Below are positions 29,129-38,214 of a stretch of 64,000 nucleotides of DNA, in pieces (positions within the stretch are counted from its first letter, which is position 1; each line of letters starts with the position of its first letter). The notes beneath the pieces are model-generated. The model made no database searches and was not told where the DNA came from. It worked only from the letters and a program-made list of their open reading frames with translations. The stretch is from Desulfofundulus salinus (GTDB lineage Bacteria; Bacillota; Desulfotomaculia; Desulfotomaculales; Desulfovirgulaceae): positions 1 through 64,000 of the forward strand of contig NZ_RBWE01000001.1 of NCBI RefSeq assembly GCF_003627965.1, in the 5' to 3' direction. The position numbers and the translations under genes are program-made.

Positions 29129-31042
29129 ATGAAAGTTTTTTTGCATAAGTTCAAAGGCAGCAAGGAAGAACCCGGTACCAGGCTCAAGGGAGTGGAACAA
29201 CTTCGCCGCCAGGTGAACGCCCTCTATGGCCTGGTGGCCAACATCTATGGTTCGGATAAACTGGTTTTGCGGGCCGGGAAACTGAATGTCCTGCATTTAA
29301 TGCGCTCTGAGCGCCTGGAAGACAGGGTTCTGGCCCTTCAGAAGCTGGTGTTTGAGGATCCCACCCTGGATACCGTGCCCTGTATAGAGGAGATTCCGGC
29401 TATTTTAGAGCAGATCGAAGAGGAAATTGCCGATATCCTGGCCCGGCGTACGGTGGAAGATGAACTGGAGAAAAAAATCAGTGAAAAGTTGCAGCAACGG
29501 CACGAAGAGTATGTAAAAGAAATTAAAATGCAGGTGCTCAAGGAAAATGCCGGCCCGGAAAATGCCCAGACCCTGAAGAAACTGGCCATTTTGGAGAAGC
29601 TGGAGCAGAAGAAACTGGCCCGTTCGGCAATAGAAGTGCTCCGCCCGGGGGATTTTTCGGAACTGGTAGGCCAGGAAAGGGCCGTGAAGGCGCTGCTGGC
29701 CAAACTGGCCTCCCCCTTTCCCCAGCACATTATTTTGTACGGCCCGCCCGGGGTGGGTAAAACTACCGCCGCCCGGCTGGCTTTGGAAGCGGCCAAGAAC
29801 ATCAACGGCTCCCCCTTTGCCAAGGATGCTCCCTTTGTGGAAGTAAACGGCACCGCCCTGCGGTGGGATCCCCGGGAGGTAACCAATCCCCTGCTCGGTT
29901 CGGTGCACGACCCCATTTACCAGGGTGCGCGGCGGGATTTAGCCGACAGCGGCGTACCCGAGCCCAAGCTGGGCCTGGTTACCGAGGCCCACGGGGGTGT
30001 TCTTTTCATTGATGAAATTGGTGAAATGGATCCCGTGCTGCAAACCAAGCTGCTGAAGGTGCTGGAGGATAAAAGGGTATTTTTTGATTCTCCCTATTAC
30101 GATCCCCATGATCCCGCGGTGCCCCAGTACGTGCGCAAGCTTTTTGAGGAAGGGGCGCCAGCGGACTTCATTTTAATAGGGGCCACCACCAGGGAACCGG
30201 AGGAAATTAACCCGGCCATCCGTTCCCGCTGCGCGGAGGTTTATTTTGAACCCCTGACACCGCAGGACATCGAGCGCATCATCAGGCAGGCAGCAGAAAA
30301 ACTGGGGGTGCGGATGGACGAGCAGGTGCCCCAGGTGATCAGCCAGTACACCATTGAAGGGCGAAAGGCCATTGGCATCCTGGCCGATGCTTACGGCCTG
30401 GCCTGCTACCGGGGCGGGGGAGAAGTGGGGGAAGAAGGCATCACTTTACAGGACGTCTACGAGGTAATTCAAGCCAGCCGCCTGAGCCCCTACGTCCTCC
30501 ACAAGGCCTGCCCGGAAATGGAGGTAGGCAAGGTTTTTGGCCTGGGGGTAATAGGCTTTGTGGGCTCCGTACTGGAAATTGAGGCGGTGACCTTTCCGGC
30601 CCGCAACCAGGGCCAGGGTACCATCCGCTTTAACGATACGGCAGGGAGCATGGCCAGGGACTCTGTTTTTAACGCCGCTTCGGTGATGCGCAAAATTACC
30701 GGCGAGGACCTGGCCAGCTACGACGTACACATTAATGTGGTCGGGGGAGGGCGCATTGACGGCCCTTCCGCCGGTGCGGCCATCTTTCTGGCCATTTTAA
30801 GCGCCATCCAGGAAAGGCCAATTCCCCAGGACGTGGCCATTACCGGGGAGTTGTCCATTCAGGGGCGCATCCGGGGCGTGGGTGGCATCGTTGAAAAAAT
30901 TTACGGTGCCCGCCAGGCCGGGATGCGCCGGGTGATTATCCCCGCGGAAAACAAAAGCGACGTCCCGGCCGGTCTGCAGGGGGTAGAAGTCATTCCGGTT
31001 GCCACGGTGGAGGAAATGCTGGAGCATATTTTCACCAGATAG
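29129..31042 (+). CDS. lonC: ATP-dependent Lon-type protease LonC
   Basis: A 637-residue protease of the LonC group. It lacks the classical Lon N-terminal substrate domain and has a coiled-coil-rich N terminus (residues 1-170). The AAA+ domain carries Walker A GPPGVGKTT (205-213) and Walker B GGVLFIDEIGEMD. The C-terminal serine protease domain has the Ser547-Lys590 dyad in GPSAGAA and GGIVEKIYGARQ. LonC in Gram-positive thermophiles degrades unfolded proteins, reportedly with limited ATP dependence. It sits between rplI and dnaB. Confidence 0.92.
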   Translation: MKVFLHKFKGSKEEPGTRLKGVEQLRRQVNALYGLVANIYGSDKLVLRAGKLNVLHLMRSERLEDRVLALQKLVFEDPTLDTVPCIEEIPAILEQIEEEIADILARRTVEDELEKKISEKLQQRHEEYVKEIKMQVLKENAGPENAQTLKKLAILEKLEQKKLARSAIEVLRPGDFSELVGQERAVKALLAKLASPFPQHIILYGPPGVGKTTAARLALEAAKNINGSPFAKDAPFVEVNGTALRWDPREVTNPLLGSVHDPIYQGARRDLADSGVPEPKLGLVTEAHGGVLFIDEIGEMDPVLQTKLLKVLEDKRVFFDSPYYDPHDPAVPQYVRKLFEEGAPADFILIGATTREPEEINPAIRSRCAEVYFEPLTPQDIERIIRQAAEKLGVRMDEQVPQVISQYTIEGRKAIGILADAYGLACYRGGGEVGEEGITLQDVYEVIQASRLSPYVLHKACPEMEVGKVFGLGVIGFVGSVLEIEAVTFPARNQGQGTIRFNDTAGSMARDSVFNAASVMRKITGEDLASYDVHINVVGGGRIDGPSAGAAIFLAILSAIQERPIPQDVAITGELSIQGRIRGVGGIVEKIYGARQAGMRRVIIPAENKSDVPAGLQGVEVIPVATVEEMLEHIFTR

Positions 31043-31068
31043 CCAGTTAGTTATACAGGTGAAGGACT

Positions 31069-32397
31069 GTGAGTGAAAAAAGACCGCCGCAAAACATAGA
31101 TGCGGAACAATCGGTGCTGGGGGCCCTGTTCCTGGACCGGGAAGCCATACCCCGGGTGGCCCGGTTGCTAAAGCCCGAGGACTTTTACCTGGAGGCCCAC
31201 CGGAAAATATATGAGGCCATTCTCGCCCTGGATGAAGCGGGCGAGCCGGTGGATCTGCTCACCGTGACAAACTACCTGCAGGAAAAAAAGCTCCTGGAAC
31301 TCATCGGCGGGGTTACCTATGTGGCCTCCCTGGCCAACGTGGTTCCTACCGCAGCCAATGTGGAATACTATGCCCGCATTGTCGAGGAAAAGGCCATCCT
31401 GCGCCAGTTAATAGAAGTGGCCGAAAGGATCGCGGGCCTGGGCTACGAGGGCAGCGAAGACGTGGAGCGGCTGATGGACGAGGCCGAAAGGATGATCCTG
31501 GAACTGGCTGCCCGCCGTTCTGCCGGCCTGTTTGTTTCCATAAAAGAAATACTGCAGCAAATTTTCGAGTACATCGAAGAGCGCTACCGCAATAAGGGAA
31601 AGGTCAGCGGCATTGCCAGCGGTTTTACCGATCTGGACCGGCTGCTCTGCGGCTTTCAGCCCGGGGACCTTATCATCATAGCCGGCCGGCCGGCCATGGG
31701 CAAAACCAGCCTGGGCCTCACCATCGCCCACCAGGTGGCCCTGCAGCACCAGGTGCCGGTGGCCGTCTTTAGCTTAGAGATGTCCCGGGCCCAGCTGGTG
31801 CAGCGGATGCTTTGCGCAGAGGCCATGGTGGACCAGCAAAAGGTGCGCAGCGGCTATTTATCCGCGGAGGACTGGGCCCGCCTTACCCAGGCGGCAGCCC
31901 GCCTGGCCAGGGCCCCCCTGTACATAGACGATACGGCCATCCTCTCACCCCGCCAGCTGCGGGCCAAGGCCCGCCGGCTGCAGGCGGAAAAGGGCCTGGG
32001 GTTGATCTTGATTGATTACCTGCAGTTAATGCAGGGCAGCCGCCGGGTAGAAAACCGTCAGCAGGAGATAGCGGAAATCTCCCGTTCCCTGAAAGGTGTG
32101 GCCAAAGACCTGAACGTGCCCGTGCTGGCCCTGGCCCAGCTCAGCCGGTCGGTGGAACAGCGGCAGGACAAAAGACCGATCATGTCCGATTTGCGCGAAA
32201 GTGGGTCGCTCGAACAGGACGCGGATGTGGTCATGTTTATTTACCGCGATGAGTACTACCGGCCCGATACGGAAAAACGGGGCATAGCGGAAATTATTGT
32301 GGCCAAACAAAGAAACGGCCCCACCGGGCTGGTGGAGCTAGCCTTCTTAAAGGAATTCACGCGGTTCATGAACCTGGCCAAAGAAGAGGAGCGTTAA
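31069..32397 (+). CDS. dnaB: Replicative DNA helicase DnaB
   Basis: A 442-residue hexameric fork helicase. The N-terminal domain begins PPQNIDAEQSVLGALFLD. The RecA-like C-terminal domain has Walker A GRPAMGKTSLG near residue 205, Walker B LILIDYLQLM, and the SDLRESGSLEQDADVVMFIYR block. No intein is present. GTG start at 31069. The rplI-lonC-dnaB order departs from the common rplI-dnaB adjacency because lonC and the MITE lie between. Confidence 0.97.
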   Translation: MSEKRPPQNIDAEQSVLGALFLDREAIPRVARLLKPEDFYLEAHRKIYEAILALDEAGEPVDLLTVTNYLQEKKLLELIGGVTYVASLANVVPTAANVEYYARIVEEKAILRQLIEVAERIAGLGYEGSEDVERLMDEAERMILELAARRSAGLFVSIKEILQQIFEYIEERYRNKGKVSGIASGFTDLDRLLCGFQPGDLIIIAGRPAMGKTSLGLTIAHQVALQHQVPVAVFSLEMSRAQLVQRMLCAEAMVDQQKVRSGYLSAEDWARLTQAAARLARAPLYIDDTAILSPRQLRAKARRLQAEKGLGLILIDYLQLMQGSRRVENRQQEIAEISRSLKGVAKDLNVPVLALAQLSRSVEQRQDKRPIMSDLRESGSLEQDADVVMFIYRDEYYRPDTEKRGIAEIIVAKQRNGPTGLVELAFLKEFTRFMNLAKEEER

Positions 32398-32444
32398 TAT
32401 GATAAAATAGCTTACGGGTGAGCAGCCCGGGTAAGGCGTCAAGC

Positions 32445-32832
32445 TTAAAAAAGAGGGCGTACTGTCAAGCGTCAGTGACTTTGTCAGTGAAATTCGTCAG
32501 TGAAAATGTCACTCAGACACATTACTTATCTCATTCATCTGGGCTAAGAAAATGTCACTCCTGGTTTTTAATAAGGCGGCGGTCTTGACAGCCACCCCTC
32601 ACGTGGTTAAGTTAAAAATGCCGACGGGGCGGCTCCGGGGAACATGCAACAAAGACTAATACCAGGGCAGCTTCAAAGGTTGAAATCTGACCTTCCAGAA
32701 CCCGCTGCAAAACCAGCATCCGCTTCAGTTCCGTCTGCGACAGGGTAACCATCTCCTTCATACTGACATTTTCACTGACGGATTTTACCCTGACAATATC
32801 ACAGACGGATCACATTAAAAAAGAGGGCGTAC
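32445..32832. mobile_element. Decayed insertion sequence (ISNCY-like) with 18-bp target duplication
   Basis: TTAAAAAAGAGGGCGTAC occurs at 32445-32462 and again at 32815-32832, flanking a 352-bp element (32463-32814). Its ends are imperfect inverted repeats, TGTCAAGCGTCAGTGAC on the left and TGTGATCCGTCTGTGAT on the right after complementing, with subterminal GTCAGTGA-type repeats. Inside, on the minus strand, is a transposase N-terminus relic. This element fills most of the gene-free stretch 32398-32962 between dnaB and the FAD gene. Long target duplications are known for IS1202-type elements of the ISNCY group. Confidence 0.75.
32612..32761 (-). pseudogene. Transposase N-terminal remnant (ISNCY-like)
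   Basis: A 49-codon frame starting MKEMVTLSQTELKRMLVLQR, then VLEGQISTFEAALVL, resembles the N-terminal helix-turn-helix of ISNCY/IS1202-type transposases. There the pattern is roughly VTMSxKELxRxxVLxxVLxGxLTQxEAAxLLGLS. After about 33 residues the similarity is lost and the frame ends. The rest of the transposase is missing, so it cannot be functional. Confidence 0.6.
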
Positions 32833-32862
32833 TTGACATTTCACTGTAAGCTTTGCTAAAAT
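32833..32862 (+). promoter_or_regulatory. Promoter for the FAD-dependent protein gene
   Basis: TTGACA (32833-32838) and TAAAAT (32857-32862) are separated by 18 bp, about 100 bp before the start codon. The -35 box begins at the first base after the right-hand target duplication. The ancestral IS target therefore ended exactly at this box, and the insertion left the promoter intact. Confidence 0.65.
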
Positions 32863-32962
32863 CAGTATGTTTGGCATGGTGCCCCGGGCAGTTAGATTCT
32901 TTTTATGCTCTGAGTGGTGAAAAAACGAACATGCCCGGGGGTAGCTAAGGGAGGGATTAAAA

Positions 32963-34360
32963 ATGGAACAGGTTTACGACGTGATAATTGTCGGTGCAGG
33001 TCCCGCCGGCATTTTTACTGCCCTGGAGCTGGTCAGGCAAAAAGGCGGTTTAAAAATCCTTATGCTGGAAAAAGGGCGGGATTTGGAACAGCGTAAATGT
33101 CCCTCCAGAGAAAAGAATAACGCCTGTTTTCACTGCAACCCTTGCTCCACCATCTGCGGCTGGGGTGGTGCTGGAGCCTTCAGCGACGGTAAGCTGACCC
33201 TATCCACAGAAATTGGGGGTAGCCTGGAGCAGTATATTGGGGAAGATGCTCTTGGCGAGCTAATTGATTATGTGGACAGAATCTACCGGGAATTTGGGGC
33301 GCCGGAAATGGTTTACGGCCTGGAGCATGCGGAAGCCATCGAAGAGTTTCAGCACCGGGCCGCCCAGGCGGAACTTAAACTGATTCCCGTGGCCATTCGC
33401 CATCTGGGTACCGGCCGGTGCCAGGAGATCCTGGCCCGCATGAAACAATACCTGCTGGCCGCGGGAGTGGAAATCCGCACCTCTTACCCGGTGGAGTCCA
33501 TCCTGGCAGAAAATAATCAAGTACGGGGCATAATTACCACCGGGGGAGAAATCATTTACGGCCGCCATGTGGTTCTTGCCCCCGGGCGGGAAGGAGCCGA
33601 GTGGCTGGCCAGGCAGGCCCAGATGCTGGGACTGACCACGGTGGTCAACCCGGTGGATATCGGCGTGCGGGTGGAAGTGCCGGCGCCGGTGATGGAACCC
33701 CTGACCCGGGTCTTCTATGAAGCCAAGTTCATTTATTATTCCCGGGCCTTTGACGATAAGGTGCGCACCTTTTGTATGAACCCCTACGGTGAGGTGGTCA
33801 TGGAGAATAACGACGGCCTGGTAACCGTCAACGGCCACACCCATGCCTACCGTAAAACCGGGAATACCAACTTTGCGGTTCTGGTTAGCAAAACCTTCAC
33901 CGAGCCCTTTAAAGAGCCCATTGCCTACGGCAAGTATATTGCCAGCCTGGCCAACCTGCTGGGCGGCGGGGTTATCGTCCAGCGGCTGGGCGACCTCCTG
34001 GCCGGGAGGCGGAGCACGGAAGAAAGGATGCGCAAGTGCCTCACCGTTCCCACCCTGACTAAGGCCACGCCGGGAGACCTGAGCCTGGTCTTTCCTTACC
34101 GGCATCTGGTGGCCATTGTGGAAATGTTGAAAGCCATGGACGAAGTCGCGCCGGGAATCTATTCCCGTTACACCCTCCTTTACGGGGTGGAAGTGAAATT
34201 TTATTCTTCCCGTCTGGCCCTGACCCAGGGGTTGGAAACCCAGGTGCAGAATCTCTTTGCCGCCGGAGACGGGGCAGGAGTAACCAGAGGTCTGGCCCAG
34301 GCGTCGGTGTCCGGGATTGTGGCGGCGCGGGAGATCCTGAAAAAGTGGGGGGATAATTAG
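32963..34360 (+). CDS. FAD-dependent oxidoreductase (COG2509-type)
   Basis: A 465-residue flavoprotein. The N-terminal Rossmann motif is VYDVIIVGAGPAGIFTALEL, followed by CPSREKNNACFHCNPCSTICGWGGAGAFSDGKL, quoted here only to note five Cys within 26 residues. The C-terminal FAD segment is NLFAAGDGAGVTRGLAQASVSG. This is the large uncharacterised FAD-dependent dehydrogenase family often next to purA in clostridia. The clustered Cys could support an iron-sulfur site or redox disulfide, but this is untested. AGGGAGG precedes the ATG. purA follows after 3 bp. Confidence 0.88.
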   Translation: MEQVYDVIIVGAGPAGIFTALELVRQKGGLKILMLEKGRDLEQRKCPSREKNNACFHCNPCSTICGWGGAGAFSDGKLTLSTEIGGSLEQYIGEDALGELIDYVDRIYREFGAPEMVYGLEHAEAIEEFQHRAAQAELKLIPVAIRHLGTGRCQEILARMKQYLLAAGVEIRTSYPVESILAENNQVRGIITTGGEIIYGRHVVLAPGREGAEWLARQAQMLGLTTVVNPVDIGVRVEVPAPVMEPLTRVFYEAKFIYYSRAFDDKVRTFCMNPYGEVVMENNDGLVTVNGHTHAYRKTGNTNFAVLVSKTFTEPFKEPIAYGKYIASLANLLGGGVIVQRLGDLLAGRRSTEERMRKCLTVPTLTKATPGDLSLVFPYRHLVAIVEMLKAMDEVAPGIYSRYTLLYGVEVKFYSSRLALTQGLETQVQNLFAAGDGAGVTRGLAQASVSGIVAAREILKKWGDN

Positions 34361-34363
34361 AGC

Positions 34364-35647
34364 ATGTCAACGCTAGTGCTGGTGGGTGCCCAGTGGGGAG
34401 ACGAGGGGAAGGGCAAGATCACAGACTTTCTCGCCGAAAAGGCCGACCTCATTGTGCGCTACCAGGGTGGCAACAATGCTGGCCACACGGTGGTTGTAGC
34501 GGGCCAGCAGTTCAAGCTGCACCTGGTTCCTTCGGGCATCCTGTACCCCGATAAACTGTGCTTAATTGGAAACGGTGTGGTGGTTGATCCCGAGGTCCTC
34601 CTGAGCGAGCTGGATCACCTGGCCGCCCGGGGGATTTCCACGGCCAACCTGCGCATCAGTCCCCGGGCCCATGTCATCCTCCCCTACCACCGGCAGCAGG
34701 ACAAGTGCGAGGAAGAAAAAAAGGGTGCCTGGCGCATCGGCACTACCTGCCGGGGCATCGGTCCCGCCTACACCGATAAAATTGCCCGGGTGGGCATTCG
34801 CATGGGCGAGCTGGTGGATGAGGAAGAATTTCCGGGTCTACTGGCACGAAATCTGGAGAACAAGAACCAGCTCTTCCGGGAGATTTACCACAGCGCGGAA
34901 CTGAAGCTGGAGGAAATTCTTCCCGCCTATTTGGGCTATGGCCGGCGGTTGAAACCTTTCGTGGCCGATGTGTCCGTTATCGTCAGCGAAGCCATTGAGC
35001 AGGGCAAAAAGGTTCTTTTTGAAGGCGCCCAGGGGACCCTCCTGGACGTAGATCACGGTACTTACCCCTACGTAACCTCGTCCCATCCCGTGGCCGCCGG
35101 GGCCTGCATCGGTGCGGGTATCGGTCCCACCCGCATTGACCGGGTGATGGGTGTGGCCAAGGCCTATGTCACCAGGGTGGGTGAAGGCCCCTTCCCCACG
35201 GAGCTAAAAGATGCCCTGGGGGACCATATCCGCACCCGGGGTGGGGAATTTGGCACCACCACCGGCCGGCCGCGCCGCTGCGGCTGGTTTGACGCCGTGG
35301 TGGCCCGTTATGCGGTGCGGATCAACGGCCTGGACTACCTGGCCATCACCAAGCTGGACGTACTTACCGGTTTGGAGACCATCCGCCTGTGCACCGCCTA
35401 CCGCTACAAGGGGGAAATCTTAACCGAGTTTCCGGCCACCCTCAAGGTGCTGGCGGCCTGCGAGCCGGTTTACGAGGAGTGGCCCGGCTGGCAGGAAGAC
35501 ATCAGCCGGGCCCGGCGTTATGAGGACCTGCCCGCCAGTGCCCGGCGGTACCTGGAGCGCATCACCGAGCTGGTGGGCGTTCCCATAGCCATTATTGGCG
35601 TCGGCCCCGGGCGGGAGGAAACCATTATTACCCGGGAGGTATTCTAA
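34364..35647 (+). CDS. purA: Adenylosuccinate synthetase
   Basis: A 427-residue GTP-dependent enzyme that joins IMP and aspartate in AMP synthesis. The glycine-rich loop [19 protein letters not shown] is near the N terminus. [24 protein letters not shown] and [16 protein letters not shown] are the usual substrate-binding blocks. It follows the FAD gene with only 3 bp between them, so the two are probably co-transcribed. Confidence 0.98.
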   Translation: MSTLVLVGAQWGDEGKGKITDFLAEKADLIVRYQGGNNAGHTVVVAGQQFKLHLVPSGILYPDKLCLIGNGVVVDPEVLLSELDHLAARGISTANLRISPRAHVILPYHRQQDKCEEEKKGAWRIGTTCRGIGPAYTDKIARVGIRMGELVDEEEFPGLLARNLENKNQLFREIYHSAELKLEEILPAYLGYGRRLKPFVADVSVIVSEAIEQGKKVLFEGAQGTLLDVDHGTYPYVTSSHPVAAGACIGAGIGPTRIDRVMGVAKAYVTRVGEGPFPTELKDALGDHIRTRGGEFGTTTGRPRRCGWFDAVVARYAVRINGLDYLAITKLDVLTGLETIRLCTAYRYKGEILTEFPATLKVLAACEPVYEEWPGWQEDISRARRYEDLPASARRYLERITELVGVPIAIIGVGPGREETIITREVF

Positions 35648-35673
35648 TTTCCCTTTGCCCGGTGGAAAAATAT

Positions 35674-35708
35674 GAGGCAGGCGGTGCGTTGTGGTCACCG
35701 CCTGCCTC
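35674..35708. terminator. Stem-loop after purA, probable terminator
   Basis: A perfect 13-bp stem (GAGGCAGGCGGTG with CACCGCCTGCCTC) and a 9-nt loop. On the plus strand the tail is AATAACAT, with no T-run. On the minus strand the tail is TATTTTT. It probably ends the purA transcript, but efficiency is uncertain. Confidence 0.6.
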
Positions 35709-35792
35709 AATAACATGGAAATCGCCACCATTAAATCGCTAACTTTTTGAACGACACTCTGGCCATGCAACAAACAAACCATAAATTTTGTG

Positions 35793-35821
35793 TTGACACC
35801 GGTGTCCATCTATAGTATCAT
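35793..35821 (+). promoter_or_regulatory. tRNA-Lys/Glu promoter (sigma-A type)
   Basis: A perfect TTGACA (35793-35798) and TATCAT (35816-35821) are spaced 17 bp apart, 21 bp before the tRNA-Lys 5' end. It is well placed to drive both tRNAs. Confidence 0.8.
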
Positions 35822-35842
35822 ATCTACCGGTAACGCTCTTGT

Positions 35843-35918
35843 GAGCCATTAGCTCAGCTGGTAGAGCACCTGACTTTTAATCAGGGTGTCGGTGGTTCGA
35901 GTCCACCATGGCTCACCA
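35843..35918 (+). tRNA. tRNA-Lys (anticodon TTT)
   Basis: A 76-nt cloverleaf. The acceptor GAGCCAT pairs with ATGGCTC; the D arm is GCTCAGCTGGTAGAGC; the anticodon loop CTTTTAA gives UUU; the T arm GGTGGTTCGAGTCCACC is intact. The discriminator A and CCA are encoded in the DNA. Confidence 0.97.
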
Positions 35919-35919
35919 T

Positions 35920-35995
35920 GGCCCCATGGTCAAGCGGCCTAAGACACCGCCCTTTCACGGCGGTAACGCGGGTTCGAATCCCGCTGGGGTCACCA
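35920..35995 (+). tRNA. tRNA-Glu (anticodon TTC)
   Basis: A 76-nt cloverleaf. The acceptor GGCCCCA pairs with TGGGGTC (one G-U pair), the anticodon loop is CTTTCAC, the T arm is GCGGGTTCGAATCCCGC, and CCA is encoded. It begins 1 nt after tRNA-Lys, so the two are processed from one transcript. Confidence 0.97.
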
Positions 35996-35999
35996 ATCT

Positions 36000-36037
36000 T
36001 TAAGCCCCGTGAACAAAGCACGGGGCTTAAATTTTTT
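36000..36037 (+). terminator. Intrinsic terminator after tRNA-Glu
   Basis: TAAGCCCCGTG pairs with CACGGGGCTTA across a 7-nt loop, followed by AATTTTTT. It ends the two-tRNA transcript. Confidence 0.9.
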
Positions 36038-36081
36038 GCCGTTGCTGCGCGGACAACGCCGTGTCTATGACATTACAATAG

Positions 36082-37926
36082 CTACCGCACCACCACCCGG
36101 TACTCCCTGAGCCAGGTGTCAATTTGAATGAGGTAGGCCAGGAGCTGCGGCCCCCTCATCAGCTGGCCGTACCAGGGCATGTTCATGGCAGGCGCATCCA
36201 GCCGGGCAAACTGGCGCACGGCCTCAACGTCTATAAAGGGCAGCAGGGGGGAGGCGGGGTCGTCCAGAATATCCAGGAGCCACCGGCGGACGGCCTCAAA
36301 ATAGGCCGGGTGATGGGTCTTGGGGTAAGGGCTTTTGCGCCGCAGGAGCACCTCCTGTGGCAACACCCCCGCCAGCGCCCGGCGTAAGATACCTTTTTCC
36401 ACGCCCCCGCAGCTTTTCATCTCCCAGGGAATGTTCCAGGCGTATTCCACCAGACGGTGATCGCAAAAGGGGACCCGTACCTCCAGTCCAGTGGCCATAC
36501 TCATGCGGTCTTTACGGTCCAGGAGCGTAGCCATAAACCAGTTAAGATTCAGGTAAAACATTTCACGTATGCGTGCTTCACGGGGGTTTTCCCCCGGAAG
36601 GCGCGGTACTTCGGCCAGGGTATCCCGGTAGCGTTGCGCCACGTATTCCTCCGGGCGGATCATTGCCAGCAGTTCCGGTGACAACAAACGGGTCCGCTCT
36701 CCAGTAATAAGCGCCCAGGGGAAGGTTTGGGCGGCCAGGGCATCCTCCCTCCGGAACCAGGGATAGCCGCCGAAAATTTCGTCGGCGCACTCGCCGGACA
36801 GGGCTACGGTGGCTTCTTTTTTGACCTCCCGGCAGAAGAGCAGAAGGGAAGCGTCCACATCGGCCATACCGGGCAAATCCCGGGCTTGCACGGCAGCGCT
36901 TAGCGCCTCCACCAGCTGTGGCGCGTCGATCAATACGGTCCGGTGGTGGGTGCCCAGAAAATGAGACACCTGTCCTACCCACCGGGCATCGGAATCGGGC
37001 TCAAATTGATTGGGCCGGAAGTGACGGTCGTTATCCACATAGTCCACCGAAAAGGTACGAAGTTGCCCCGTACCATTTTTTTGGAAGGCAGCCGCGGCAA
37101 AGGCTGAAATGGCGCTGGAGTCGAGGCCGCCGGAAAGCAGAGTGCAGACGGGCACATCAGCCACCAGCTGCCGCCGGACCGCATCCTGCAAAAGCCAGCC
37201 TACCTTATCGGCAGTGGTGTCCAGGTCGTCCAGATGGGGATGGCTTTCCAGGGCCCAGTACCGGTAAATGTGCATACCCCGGTGGTCGTAAACCAGGCAG
37301 TGGCCGGGCCTCAGCTCCTTTACTCCCCGGAAAACGCCGTGTCCCGGGGTGCGTCCGGGACCCAAAACAAAGATTTCGGCCAGACCTTCAGCGTCCACCT
37401 CCGGTTGTACGCCCGGGTGGGCCAGGAGTGCCTTCAATTCTGAGCCAAAGATAAAAGCGCTACCCCTCTGGGTATAAAAAAGGGGTTTTACTCCCAGCCG
37501 GTCCCGGGCCATGAACAGGCTTTGCTCCTCTTCATCCCAGATGGCAAAGGCGAAAATACCGTTCAAGCGCGGCACGCATTCTTTGCCCCACTCCATAAAT
37601 GCCGTGAGCAGCACCTCTGTATCCGAGTGGCCCTGGAAACGATAACCCCGGGCTTCCAGCTCCTGGCGCAGTTCGGGGGTATTATATAGTTCTCCATTGT
37701 AGGTGATGATGTACCTTCGCTCCCCCCGCCGGCGGATCATGGGCTGCCCTCCGCCCGCGGGATCAACCACGATCAGGCGGCGGTGGGCCAGGGCGGCCCG
37801 GGGAGACAGCCACACCCCGGCGGCGTCGGGCCCGCGGCAGGCCAGGGTTGCCGCCATGTCCTCGAGTACGGTTTTTTGCCGGGTTAGATCCTCTTCCCAG
37901 TCTATCCAGCCGGTGATTCCGCACAT
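36082..37926 (-). CDS. asnB: Asparagine synthase (glutamine-hydrolysing)
   Basis: A 614-residue enzyme that makes asparagine from aspartate, glutamine and ATP. The N-terminal class II glutaminase domain starts MCGITGWID, with the nucleophile Cys2 and the RGPDAAGVW and LAHRRLIVVDP blocks. The synthetase domain has the PP-loop LLSGGLDSSAISA. The length equals that of B. subtilis AsnO. The frame runs on to 38097, but MCGI at 37926 is the only sensible start, since Cys must follow Met. It is head-on to replication and has a long leader with a possible attenuator. It may belong to the adjacent glycan island. Confidence 0.95.
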   Translation of the reverse strand: MCGITGWIDWEEDLTRQKTVLEDMAATLACRGPDAAGVWLSPRAALAHRRLIVVDPAGGGQPMIRRRGERRYIITYNGELYNTPELRQELEARGYRFQGHSDTEVLLTAFMEWGKECVPRLNGIFAFAIWDEEEQSLFMARDRLGVKPLFYTQRGSAFIFGSELKALLAHPGVQPEVDAEGLAEIFVLGPGRTPGHGVFRGVKELRPGHCLVYDHRGMHIYRYWALESHPHLDDLDTTADKVGWLLQDAVRRQLVADVPVCTLLSGGLDSSAISAFAAAAFQKNGTGQLRTFSVDYVDNDRHFRPNQFEPDSDARWVGQVSHFLGTHHRTVLIDAPQLVEALSAAVQARDLPGMADVDASLLLFCREVKKEATVALSGECADEIFGGYPWFRREDALAAQTFPWALITGERTRLLSPELLAMIRPEEYVAQRYRDTLAEVPRLPGENPREARIREMFYLNLNWFMATLLDRKDRMSMATGLEVRVPFCDHRLVEYAWNIPWEMKSCGGVEKGILRRALAGVLPQEVLLRRKSPYPKTHHPAYFEAVRRWLLDILDDPASPLLPFIDVEAVRQFARLDAPAMNMPWYGQLMRGPQLLAYLIQIDTWLREYRVVVR

Positions 37927-37980
37927 AATGACTTTCTCCCTCCCGTAAAACCCGTGCGGGCTGGCGTTTAAAAGCGGCCC

Positions 37981-38036
37981 GGTAAAAAGAAAGACGCCCC
38001 TCGAAGGCAGTGTTTTTCTGCGCTGCGGGGGGGCGC
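37981..38036 (-). terminator. Candidate attenuator hairpin in asnB leader
   Basis: On the minus strand, GGCGCCCC (38029-38036) can pair with GGGGCGTC (37993-38000), with an inner CTGC/GCAG stem. TTTCTTTTT follows at about 37983-37991. This terminator lies between the leader promoter and the asnB start, so it would block read-through unless prevented. No T-box consensus is present upstream. The ligand or factor is unknown. Confidence 0.55.
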
Positions 38037-38097
38037 CTTTGCCCGGGCCCGTAGTTGCTTTATGGCAACCCGTACGGCAGATTTTTTTCAGGTTCAT

Positions 38098-38126
38098 ATT
38101 ATGCAGTAAGAGAATGATATGTGCAA
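38098..38126 (-). promoter_or_regulatory. Candidate asnB promoter
   Basis: On the minus strand, TTGCAC (38121-38126) and CATAAT (38098-38103) are 17 bp apart. They lie about 170 bp upstream of the asnB start codon, giving a long 5' leader. In that leader, CCGTA/TACGG and GTTGC/GCAAC form a bulged hairpin near 38053-38078. Confidence 0.55.
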
Positions 38127-38214
38127 TTATCTAACCACCTGCGGGGTGGCAGTCAAGGCTGCCACTGTGAAACTAATGTTTTGAGCGGTGAACAGGTTGT
38201 ATCACCGGGCAAAT

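Noticed and set aside
37927-38200. T-box riboswitch in the asnB leader
   Set aside because: The conserved T-box sequence and a specifier-loop arrangement are not present.
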